From Pseudomonadota bacterium (GTDB taxonomy: Bacteria > Pseudomonadota > Alphaproteobacteria > Rickettsiales > Midichloriaceae), in contig JAQCBG010000021.1 in the NCBI GenBank assembly GCA_027621485.1, positions 1 to 8,654 of the forward strand: a stretch of 8,654 nt of DNA. Reading direction: 5' to 3'. Each line of letters begins with the position of its first letter. Position 1 is the stretch's first letter. The translations under genes and the position numbers were made by a program. Positions 1-6,603 of the stretch are shown piece after piece. The notes beneath the pieces are model-generated. The model made no database searches. It was not told the DNA's origin and saw nothing but the letters and a program-made list of their open reading frames with translations.

Positions 1-74
1 TAAAGTGCATACCTTAAAGAAGTTACATGCAATAGCATTCCGATGTATAGCAGAAGATGTTTATTTGAAATATA

Positions 75-908
75 TTACGAATCACATTGATGAGACGGAT
101 CTTTATCTGATAATTTACTATAATTAATTACCTTCGTCAGAAGTATTTTGCGCGGATCTGCATCTATGATATATATGTGTATAGATCTATCCTCTCTTTC
201 GATACTTATCTTCTCGCCTATATCAGGCACTCTATCTAAATAAGATATTATAAATCCGCCAAAAGTTTCATAATCGCCATCTTCTTCTGAGAGGGCTATA
301 GAAAGTTCATTTTCAACATCCATGATAGATGCCTTTGCATCTATATGATAAATTTTATGCCCTATTCGACAAATTAAATTTTCCTCTATTTTGTCATGCT
401 CATCTTTTATATCTCCAACTATTTGCTCTATTAAGTTATCTAAAAATACAATACCTTCAACGCCTCCGTATTCATCTAATACCACCGCAAGGTGAGAAGC
501 GGTTTTTTGCATTTTTAGCAGTAATTCTTTGCAATGATGAAATCTGGATGTGTATATTACAGACCTCAAAATAGATTTAATATTGAAGTTCTCTTGATTC
601 TCTATATAAATCATCACATCTTTAATATGCACAAAACCAAGTATATCGTCCGAACTCTCGCCATGCACCGGTATTCTAGTATGTCCAGAAGAAATAAACT
701 GTCTGTATATTGCAGAGAAAGCATCATTAATATTTACAGAAATAATATTTGTTTTTGGAATCATCACTTCTGCAGCTCGCAAATTAGAGAAATTTTGCAC
801 ATTATTTTCTATTAATGCTATGTATGGAGCATTGTTTTGATGATTTATTGACTTAAACGAGTTCAAAAAGCGATAGATAGATCGCTTGAAAATATCTAGT
901 ACATGCAT
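75..908 (-). CDS. tlyC: TlyC/CorC family protein with tandem CBS domains
   Basis: The 277-residue product has two CBS domains (about residues 45-100 and 112-168) followed by a CorC_HlyC domain (about 183-260). Recognisable motifs are the VLDEYGG stretch at 143-149 in the second CBS domain and DYETFGGFI at 212-220 in the C-terminal domain. It has no transmembrane DUF21 domain, so it is the short soluble class (E. coli CorC, rickettsial TlyC, about 290-300 residues), not the membrane-anchored class. CBS pairs usually bind adenine nucleotides. CorC is tied to Mg/Co efflux, and rickettsial TlyC has been described as a haemolysin; which role applies here cannot be read from sequence. The ATG at 906-908 is the only sensible start, although the best purine-rich stretch (AAAGAGAT) lies rather far upstream. 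It is the last gene on this strand, 140 bases after ruvC. The family call is firm; the symbol tlyC rather than corC is a convention for this lineage. Confidence 0.9.
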   Translation of the reverse strand: MHVLDIFKRSIYRFLNSFKSINHQNNAPYIALIENNVQNFSNLRAAEVMIPKTNIISVNINDAFSAIYRQFISSGHTRIPVHGESSDDILGFVHIKDVMIYIENQENFNIKSILRSVIYTSRFHHCKELLLKMQKTASHLAVVLDEYGGVEGIVFLDNLIEQIVGDIKDEHDKIEENLICRIGHKIYHIDAKASIMDVENELSIALSEEDGDYETFGGFIISYLDRVPDIGEKISIEREDRSIHIYIIDADPRKILLTKVINYSKLSDKDPSHQCDS

Positions 909-962
909 ATCAATACAGAATAAGAAATCTCTTTGATGTTATAATTCACAGATTTAATAAAA

Positions 963-991
963 TATATAAGATTCATACGCTCAATATACAA
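963..991 (-). promoter_or_regulatory. possible promoter for tlyC
   Basis: On the minus strand, TTGTAT (986-991) and TATATA (963-968) are separated by 17 bases in the 140-base gap between ruvC and tlyC. This would give a leader of roughly 50 bases. In DNA this AT-rich such pairs arise by chance, so this is only a candidate. The spacing and the position in the largest gap of the left half favour it. Confidence 0.3.
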
Positions 992-1048
992 GATGCATTT
1001 AATATATAGGAATTTTATCTAATAGATTATATCTATATAAATAAAATT

Positions 1049-1534
1049 TCAAATATGTAATAAATGACAAATACCAATTGCGATGGCATCTATTATATCT
1101 TGATTTACATGCTCTAATTTTATTTTAGATCTTAAAAAGGTCAGCTTTCTGATCTGCTCTTTATCAGCATTACCAGAACCTGTAATTGTTTTTTTAATTT
1201 TAGTTGCAGAGTATTGAAATACCTTCAAGTTATTTGTAGATGCAGCAAGCATCGCAGCAGCCCTAGCATGAGCTAATTTGAGCGATGAGCTGAAATTTTT
1301 ATTTACATAAGTTTCTTCTATTGCTGCATATTGAGGATCTAATTTTTCTATAACTCCACTTATAGAATTGAAAATCTCAAGTAATCTAATATGCAATTCA
1401 TCCTTAGTGGATGTTTTTATAATCCCCCCTTGTTTGCAACTAAAACTTGCCTTCGCATCTAACGTAACCACTGCCCAACCAGTTTTTTGAAGACCAGGAT
1501 CTATTCCTATAACGCAACTATCTTGAAAATTCAT
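1049..1534 (-). CDS. ruvC: Holliday junction endonuclease RuvC
   Basis: This is the resolvase that cuts four-way DNA junctions together with the RuvAB branch-migration motor, in recombinational repair. The 161-residue product is close to the family length (about 155-175). The four acidic metal-binding residues of the RNase H-like fold can be placed: D12 in GIDPGLQKTGW, E73 in AIEETYVNKN, and D146 and D149 in NQDIIDAIAIG. The conserved GSGNADKEQ segment (119-127) matches the family's GSGxADKxQ motif. The ATG at 1532-1534 fits the usual N-terminus, with the first catalytic Asp about ten residues in. No strong ribosome binding site is visible. An extended -10-like TGCTATATT ends only about seven bases before the ATG, so a leaderless or nearly leaderless mRNA is possible but speculative. 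ruvA and ruvB, often neighbours of ruvC, are not next to it here. The gene is probably transcribed separately from the secretion operon, since a terminator-like hairpin lies between them. Confidence 0.95.
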   Translation of the reverse strand: MNFQDSCVIGIDPGLQKTGWAVVTLDAKASFSCKQGGIIKTSTKDELHIRLLEIFNSISGVIEKLDPQYAAIEETYVNKNFSSSLKLAHARAAAMLAASTNNLKVFQYSATKIKKTITGSGNADKEQIRKLTFLRSKIKLEHVNQDIIDAIAIGICHLLHI

Positions 1535-1598
1535 TATCTCAATATAGCAAAACTAATATGCGCAAAATATCTCATTAAAAAATTCACTCATTTCAGAT

Positions 1599-1626
1599 AA
1601 AAAGTACTAATCTATCATTAGTTACT
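1599..1626 (-). terminator. probable intrinsic terminator after the type I secretion operon
   Basis: Read on the minus strand, AGTAACTAAT (1617-1626) and ATTAGTACT (1603-1611) form a nine-pair stem with one bulged base around a five-base loop (1612-1616), and a run of five Ts (1599-1603) begins at the end of the stem. It lies 15 bases beyond the stop codon of the secretion adaptor gene and before ruvC. The stem is A/T-rich and therefore weak for a classical terminator, but arrangement and location are right. Confidence 0.5.
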
Positions 1627-1641
1627 CTTTTAAAATGATCA

Positions 1642-3216
1642 TTAAGTTTCTTTAAGCGCTCTATGAAAACTATCAGTAATAGGACTTATCATATATTGTA
1701 AAAAAGTACGAACGCCCTTCACCACAAATACAGTTGCAGGCATACCTGCATGAAGCTTTATATCAGAGTTTATGTTATCTATGGAGTCTTGATCTAGCTC
1801 AACTTTAATTTTATAAAATGCCATTCCACTTTGCTCATGCACCATGCTATCTGCCGCAACATATATTACTTTTCCAGAAATACGAGGAACAAGTCGAGAT
1901 TTATATGCATCCAATTGTACTTTTGTATTAAGCCCTACATATATACTCTCTATATGCTGAGAGAGCAAATTAGCCTCCACTATTAATTTCTCATCAAGCG
2001 GGACTATCTGCATTACTGGAGCGCCAGATTGCACCACACCGCCTACGGTATGATAATTTAAACCAGTTACGATTCCTTTTTTTGGAGATCTGATTATTGT
2101 GCGCCTTAATGTATCTTCTGCAGCATCCAATTCCTGCTCTAGATTCAATACCACCTCATGATTCTCTCTATAGCGCTCAGCACTCTTTTGTCTAAATTCA
2201 TTTCTAGCATTAAGTTTTGTAAGCTCTGCTTCTTGTATCTCTTCTCTTACGCGAGCAATTTGAGATTTGTTAGAATGCATCTCACCCTCTAAATCTTGAT
2301 ATCTCTCTTGCGAATGAAGTAACTTCTCTTTTGTACCAAGGCCTTTTCTATGAAGTCTTTCTGCTATATTCAATTGCTCCTTTATCAGCTCTAGTCGAGC
2401 TTCTACCGCCTTTAATTTTGCCTCATAAATAGCAATCTCAGATTTTTTTTGAATAATTCTTTGATCATATATATTAATAGCTCCAGATAAAGAGCTCATA
2501 TTCAACTCAAAAAGAGAGCGTTGATTTTGTATTAATACAGCAACTTCCGCATCATCTACATTAAGTATAGGATCATCGAAGCGCACTTCTTTTTCTTCAG
2601 CATTTTCAGCAAGAAGCCTTGCCTCTAAAGCCTTCGCAAATCTTAATTTAGAAAGCACAATACTTTTGCCAGCTTTTGCTCTCGTGTCATTCAATCTAAT
2701 TAAAGGCTGCCCCTCCTCAATTTGCTGCCCCTCTTCTATAAAAATTTCCTCTATTACTCCATTATCTGCATTCTGCACAGTTTGCTTACTACCCATAACA
2801 ACTAAGCTGCCTTGAGCTATCACTGCACTATCTAATGGAGCAAGTCCACCCCAAATAAAAAATATAAAAATAAAAGAAAAAATAGTAGTAGCACCGAACA
2901 TAACTGCTGGTTTTATCTGCTCATATAAGTCCTTTTGAATTGGCGCAACTGTGGTATTTATTTCTTTTGAAAACAGAATAAATGATGCATTGCGGAAAAA
3001 TTTCACTACAGAATGAATTTTATCTAATTCTTTATCTCCTTTTATTTCTAAGGGAGCGCCACCTTCTTTGTCACCCTCAATAATTGATATCTCTTTACTT
3101 AGTAAATCTTTTTCATTGTTTGATTCTATAATATCATTACTTTTTTGCGTCGTAGTAAAAGCATCCTCAGACCCAACTCTTTTTAAATCTTTTGAATTTT
3201 TATTTTTTGTTATCAT
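1642..3216 (-). CDS. type I secretion periplasmic adaptor (HlyD/PrtE/AprE family)
   Basis: This is the membrane fusion protein of a type I secretion system, linking the inner-membrane ABC exporter to an outer-membrane TolC-like channel. The 524-residue product has a hydrophilic cytosolic N-terminus (1-103), one membrane segment (about 105-122, followed by WGGLAPLDSAV), the first lipoyl-like half (about 150-178), a long helical coiled-coil hairpin (about 245-372), the second lipoyl half (SPKKGIVTGL, 377-386), a beta-barrel region, and the C-terminal GMPATVFVVKG block (491-501) with a terminal amphipathic tail, all typical of PrtE/HasE/AprE adaptors. Family members are usually about 430-480 residues with a short cytosolic N-terminus; here it is about 100 residues, rich in K, E, D, N and S. 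No internal ATG precedes the membrane segment (the first is codon 106), though a GTG at codon 71 exists. GAGTGAG before the ATG at 3214-3216 may serve as ribosome binding site. It lies 43 bases after the exporter gene and should be co-transcribed. No substrate is identifiable. Confidence 0.92.
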   Translation of the reverse strand: MITKNKNSKDLKRVGSEDAFTTTQKSNDIIESNNEKDLLSKEISIIEGDKEGGAPLEIKGDKELDKIHSVVKFFRNASFILFSKEINTTVAPIQKDLYEQIKPAVMFGATTIFSFIFIFFIWGGLAPLDSAVIAQGSLVVMGSKQTVQNADNGVIEEIFIEEGQQIEEGQPLIRLNDTRAKAGKSIVLSKLRFAKALEARLLAENAEEKEVRFDDPILNVDDAEVAVLIQNQRSLFELNMSSLSGAINIYDQRIIQKKSEIAIYEAKLKAVEARLELIKEQLNIAERLHRKGLGTKEKLLHSQERYQDLEGEMHSNKSQIARVREEIQEAELTKLNARNEFRQKSAERYRENHEVVLNLEQELDAAEDTLRRTIIRSPKKGIVTGLNYHTVGGVVQSGAPVMQIVPLDEKLIVEANLLSQHIESIYVGLNTKVQLDAYKSRLVPRISGKVIYVAADSMVHEQSGMAFYKIKVELDQDSIDNINSDIKLHAGMPATVFVVKGVRTFLQYMISPITDSFHRALKET

Positions 3217-3259
3217 ATCTCACTCATACCTAATTACTAATTTCGCGCAGACATTCTTT

Positions 3260-4957
3260 TTATACTGACTGTTGTTGCAATTTATTCATCACATCTTGGG
3301 TAGGCCCAAATGCAACAAGCATACCATCTCGAACCACCATTACTTTATTTACAAGAGATAGTATTGAAGTTTTATGGGAAATAATTATCACAGTAATGCC
3401 CTGCTCTTTTGCAACCTCAATTGCAGCAGAAAGAGCAGCCTCTCCATAACTATCCAAACTAGCATTCGGCTCATCAAGCACCAACATCTTAGGCGTACCA
3501 TAAAATGCTCTTGCAAGGGCTATTCTCTGCCTTTGACCGCCAGATAAAACAGATCCATCCATGCCAATTTCAGTATCATACCCCTTGGGTAATCTCAGTA
3601 TCATATCATGGACGCCAGCAAGCTGAGCTGCAACAATCACAGCGTCTGAATCAGGATTTTCTTCCATGCGAGCTATATTAGTCTTCACTGTTCCATTAAA
3701 AAGCTCTATGTCTTGAGGCAAATAACCTATGTATTTACCCAAATCTTCTCTATTCCAATCCTGAATTTTAGCGCCATCAATTCTAACGCTACCAATAGTA
3801 GGCATCCATGCACCTACAATAAGCTTTGCAAGCGTTGTTTTTCCAGATCCAGAATCACCAATAATACAAACCGCATCACCTGCATTAATTTGAAATGCAA
3901 TACCTTTGATTATATGGAAAGCTGAGTTCGGAGGAACAAAATAAAGATTCTCGCCAGAAATATTCCCCTCTGGTTCTGGAAGCGACATGGGGTCAGTTAC
4001 GCTAAAATTTACAAATGCTGCATTCAATCTATCGTAAGATTTCTTTGCATTAACATAGCCTTTCCATGAATTAATCGCCATCTCAAAAGGCGCCAGAGCT
4101 CTTCCGACAAGAGATGAGCTTGCAATGATAGCCCCAGTGGAGATTTCATTTTTTAAAGCAAGTGATGCGCCAATACAGGTAACAAGTATCTGAAGCAGCA
4201 TTCTAAAAAATTTTACTACTTCGGCCGATGCAGATTGTCTTCTCGTAAGTATAGATTGCATATTTTGTACACGCTCATTTAGTTTTTGCCAAGCATCTCG
4301 TACATTTTGAAAAAGACCCATCACTTCTATAATTTCAGCATTCCTAGCTGCCTGATCCACTTGCTGCATGCTACGTATAAAATTTTCATTATTCTTCTCA
4401 ATTAAAGGCTTTGTGTATCTATCAACAAATAATCCAAGAAGAACCAAAACAATACCCCCAAGAATAGCAAGCATGCCCAGAAATGTATGCAGTATAAACA
4501 ACACAATAATAAATAATATAGCCCAAGGTACATCTAGCATCACAGCTAAACCAGGACTCATTAAATACGTCTTAACAGTCTGAAGATCTCGAAGCTGCTG
4601 ACTATTTGCACCAGATCTGGAGCGTAATGCAGTCTGAATTGTATTTTTAAACACAAGACTAGAAAGTTTTGATTCAAACCAAGAACCCATAAGTGCAGTT
4701 GCAAATGATCTTGCGCCCTGAACTAATGAAAGCAGTATAAGAGCGCATGTAATGATTATGGTGAGCATGAGCAATGTATCTGTGTTACCACTTGAAAGAA
4801 CTCTATCTAAAACCTGCATTGAATAAAGAGGTGTCGCAAGCATTAGAACATTCACAATGAAGCCACATATAAGCATGTATTTAATCATCAACTTGCAAGA
4901 TATTAAAGCCTCTTGCAATGGTGTTGATGATTGATTTTTTTGTTGCATTATTTGCAT
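3260..4957 (-). CDS. type I secretion ABC exporter, permease-ATPase fusion (PrtD/AprD type)
   Basis: This is the inner-membrane motor that moves an unfolded substrate through the type I secretion channel using ATP. The 565-residue product starts with a transmembrane exporter domain (about 20-300, hydrophobic helices near 25-45, 62-80, 143-178 and 252-290). The nucleotide-binding domain (about 330-560) has Walker A GDSGSGKTT (367-375), the Q-loop in YLPQDIELF (Q415), signature LSGGQ (471-475), Walker B MLVLDEP (491-497) and the H-loop His528 in IIISHKTS. All catalytic motifs are intact. There is no N-terminal C39 peptidase-like domain, so this is the PrtD/AprD/HasD class rather than the HlyB or bacteriocin-processing class. 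The start is ATG at 4955-4957; a second ATG at codon 4 is equally possible, with AGAAAAAG as a weak ribosome binding site upstream. The adaptor gene follows directly. In Ehrlichia, tandem-repeat and ankyrin effectors use a type I system; whether that holds here is unknown. Confidence 0.95.
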   Translation of the reverse strand: MQIMQQKNQSSTPLQEALISCKLMIKYMLICGFIVNVLMLATPLYSMQVLDRVLSSGNTDTLLMLTIIITCALILLSLVQGARSFATALMGSWFESKLSSLVFKNTIQTALRSRSGANSQQLRDLQTVKTYLMSPGLAVMLDVPWAILFIIVLFILHTFLGMLAILGGIVLVLLGLFVDRYTKPLIEKNNENFIRSMQQVDQAARNAEIIEVMGLFQNVRDAWQKLNERVQNMQSILTRRQSASAEVVKFFRMLLQILVTCIGASLALKNEISTGAIIASSSLVGRALAPFEMAINSWKGYVNAKKSYDRLNAAFVNFSVTDPMSLPEPEGNISGENLYFVPPNSAFHIIKGIAFQINAGDAVCIIGDSGSGKTTLAKLIVGAWMPTIGSVRIDGAKIQDWNREDLGKYIGYLPQDIELFNGTVKTNIARMEENPDSDAVIVAAQLAGVHDMILRLPKGYDTEIGMDGSVLSGGQRQRIALARAFYGTPKMLVLDEPNASLDSYGEAALSAAIEVAKEQGITVIIISHKTSILSLVNKVMVVRDGMLVAFGPTQDVMNKLQQQSV

Positions 4958-4991
4958 ACTTTTTCTAAATAATTATTACCATTACTAACGC

Positions 4992-5007
4992 ACTATAACA
5001 TTATAGT
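4992..5007 (-). promoter_or_regulatory. promoter-like element / palindrome upstream of the secretion operon
   Basis: The 53-base gap between lspA and the exporter gene holds a perfect TATAAT (5000-5005, minus strand) and, just downstream, TGTTATAGT (4992-5000), which resembles an extended -10. No good -35 hexamer lies at the matching distance. The same bases form a near-palindrome, ACTATAA and TTATAGT around two bases. A start site near 4985 would leave a leader of about 28 bases. Either -10 could be used; the overlap of palindrome and promoter might also mark a regulator site. Confidence 0.4.
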
Positions 5008-5010
5008 ATT

Positions 5011-5589
5011 CTATTTCATAGCTACCCTAGTGATCCTAGAGAATCCCTCTATTTTCTGCTTACGAGATTCATTGATCATGAGCAGCAATATACTGCATAC
5101 AATTACAGAATCAGCTATATTAAAAGCAGGATAATGGAAATTCAATACATGAAAATCTATAAAATCAAATACCGCATCGTTTATAATTCTATCAAAGCAA
5201 TTTCCTATACCCCCACCTATTGCACATGCGCAGCAATATAAAGAAAAGGCAGAGCTAGAGAAAAATACAGAATAAATGAATATAATCAATATTACAATCA
5301 ATGAAATCAAAATTAAATACCTGCTACTCAATACTCCATTATCAAAAATACCAAAACTTATACCATTATTCCAAACTATAACAAAATTCAAAAAAGAAGT
5401 GACTCGAAGCAAGCCATATCTTCCTTCTTCTTGTATATAAGAAATCATAAAATATTTAGACGCACAATCTAAAAGTGCAATACACAGCGCAATAAGTAAC
5501 GCAATAAATGCTTTTTTTATTGGATTATATATCGCCTCCCCTCTTTTTGAATCCCATCTCATTAAACTTAAATTATAAAAACTGATCAA
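5011..5589 (-). CDS. lspA: lipoprotein signal peptidase (signal peptidase II)
   Basis: This inner-membrane aspartyl protease cleaves the signal peptide of prolipoproteins after diacylglycerol has been added to the lipobox Cys. The product has the four-helix layout (about 26-45, 64-80, 90-111 and 157-172) and the conserved blocks LLDCASKYF (39-47), WNNGISFGI (73-81), GGIGNCFDR (126-134), FDFIDFH (141-147) and FNIADSVI (156-163). The two catalytic aspartates are D142 and D160. The length of 192 exceeds the usual 155-170, with extra residues at both ends. The longest reading uses TTG at 5587-5589, two bases after the holB stop; ATG at codon 10 (5560-5562) is the more ordinary choice. The strongest Shine-Dalgarno-like run in the area, AGAGGGGAGG, lies inside this N-terminal stretch (about 5535-5544) with no ATG, GTG or TTG at a normal distance after it, so the true start is uncertain. 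It is the last gene of the dapA-holB-lspA set. Confidence 0.93.
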   Translation of the reverse strand: MISFYNLSLMRWDSKRGEAIYNPIKKAFIALLIALCIALLDCASKYFMISYIQEEGRYGLLRVTSFLNFVIVWNNGISFGIFDNGVLSSRYLILISLIVILIIFIYSVFFSSSAFSLYCCACAIGGGIGNCFDRIINDAVFDFIDFHVLNFHYPAFNIADSVIVCSILLLMINESRKQKIEGFSRITRVAMK

Positions 5590-5591
5590 AT

Positions 5592-6596
5592 CTATAACGC
5601 ATTATATAAACTAAACATCATATGATCCATATATTCAAGCACAACAGATTTATCTAAAGATTTCAAAGATATATTACCTATCATTGAATAGATCAAATTT
5701 ACTTTAGTAATACATTCGGCGTTGTAGGCTTTTACCTTGATCAATTTATTCAAAATATTGCTTATTATAATTTTAGCCACCACCCAATTAATTTGCGAAT
5801 CCAATGCAAAGCTTTGAAATTTTTTACGCAACGATATGCACTTGTATATATCAAAAACATTATTTCTCTCATCAAATAGCACTTGCTCTATCTCGGAATC
5901 TTTAGTTGCTTTATATATATGTTTTGATATTTCAATATCACCACCACTCATTTCATATAAAATACCAGCTTTATCATAATTAATACTAGAATCGAGACAC
6001 ATCACATTTATAAAGTCTTCTTTTTTTAGATGCGATACTTGAATTTTTATGCATCTTGAAAGTAAAGTTGGCAATAATTTAGAAATCGCGTTCGTAGTTA
6101 AGATAATTATTGTACGATGAGATGGCTCCTCTAAGGCTTTAAGCAAAGCATTTGATGCTGCAATACTTAGAGATTCAATATTTAATAAAATTGCAATTTT
6201 ATAATCACTTATAACAGGAGTGAGATGCAAGAAATCTCTTAATTCCCTTATGCTGTCAATAGAAATAATACCAGATATGTCTTTATCAACTTTATTTCTC
6301 ATTTTTGAAGAAATAATCTTTGTATCTTGATTTTTACAATTTATTATTTCGCTATAAATATCACAAACATTTTTATAATCATTATTACATTCATCAAAAG
6401 CCCTTGATCTTGAGTGCATTTTGGCCGCAAATTCTATTGCTATTTCTGATTTGCATATACCTTGCATTCCAAACAGAAGGAGTGCTTGTGTAGAAACTCT
6501 ATTTAATAAAATCTCTTCTAACGTGGCACGACTTTTAGAGTGTATATGAGATGGTAATAATGTCTGACAAATCTGCATCATAATACCAACGCTCAC
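5592..6596 (-). CDS. holB: DNA polymerase III delta-prime subunit (clamp loader)
   Basis: The product matches the delta' subunit of the clamp loader, which helps open the beta clamp and place it on primed DNA. Key features in 334 residues are a degenerate P-loop GMQGICKS (43-50), the segment ASNALLKALEEP (147-158) diagnostic of the DnaX/HolB family, and LLPTLLSRC (174-182), which contains the SRC motif. The glycine before the P-loop Lys is Cys, and the usual LxDADxL before the NALLK motif reads LLNIESL, in line with delta' subunits not needing ATP hydrolysis. The region after the P-loop has C70 and C78 but no clear four-cysteine zinc module. The C-terminal third is poorly conserved, as is usual. 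The first possible start is GTG at 6594-6596; ATG at codon 6 (6579-6581) is preceded by GAGTGAG ten bases upstream and is at least as likely. It begins seven bases after dapA and ends two bases before lspA, implying co-transcription. DnaX is excluded by length. Confidence 0.87.
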   Translation of the reverse strand: MSVGIMMQICQTLLPSHIHSKSRATLEEILLNRVSTQALLLFGMQGICKSEIAIEFAAKMHSRSRAFDECNNDYKNVCDIYSEIINCKNQDTKIISSKMRNKVDKDISGIISIDSIRELRDFLHLTPVISDYKIAILLNIESLSIAASNALLKALEEPSHRTIIILTTNAISKLLPTLLSRCIKIQVSHLKKEDFINVMCLDSSINYDKAGILYEMSGGDIEISKHIYKATKDSEIEQVLFDERNNVFDIYKCISLRKKFQSFALDSQINWVVAKIIISNILNKLIKVKAYNAECITKVNLIYSMIGNISLKSLDKSVVLEYMDHMMFSLYNAL

Positions 6597-6603
6597 TCAA
6601 TAC

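Noticed and set aside
2..127. Open plus-strand frame entering from the left edge and ending inside the 3' end of tlyC
   Set aside because: About 41 codons without any recognisable motif, overlapping a real gene on the other strand; frames of this length are common by chance. Possible minus-strand starts at 36-38 and 8-10 also lack a usable ribosome binding site, so no gene is called in 1-74.
329..815. Plus-strand frames of 80-93 codons opposite tlyC, and similar ones opposite the exporter, adaptor, dapA and parB
   Set aside because: They lie antisense to well-supported genes, have no family features and show the composition of reversed coding DNA.
1022..1036. ATAGAT/ATCTAT hairpin just after ruvC
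   Set aside because: Only six A/T-rich pairs with a three-base loop and no T-tract; too weak to call a terminator.
1634..1643. Ten-base palindrome AATGATCATT at the end of the adaptor gene
   Set aside because: Short and overlapping the stop codon; no second copy or regulatory context was seen.
3260..4957. Possibility that the exporter is a lipid A (MsbA) or bacteriocin transporter
   Set aside because: No C39 domain is present, and the adjoining HlyD/PrtE-type adaptor together with the PrtD-like YLPQDIELF and N-terminal layout favour protein secretion.
5011..5589. Idea that the lspA frame is a different small membrane protein, given its extra length
   Set aside because: The GNxxDR, DFIDFH and FNIAD blocks with both catalytic aspartates are specific for signal peptidase II.
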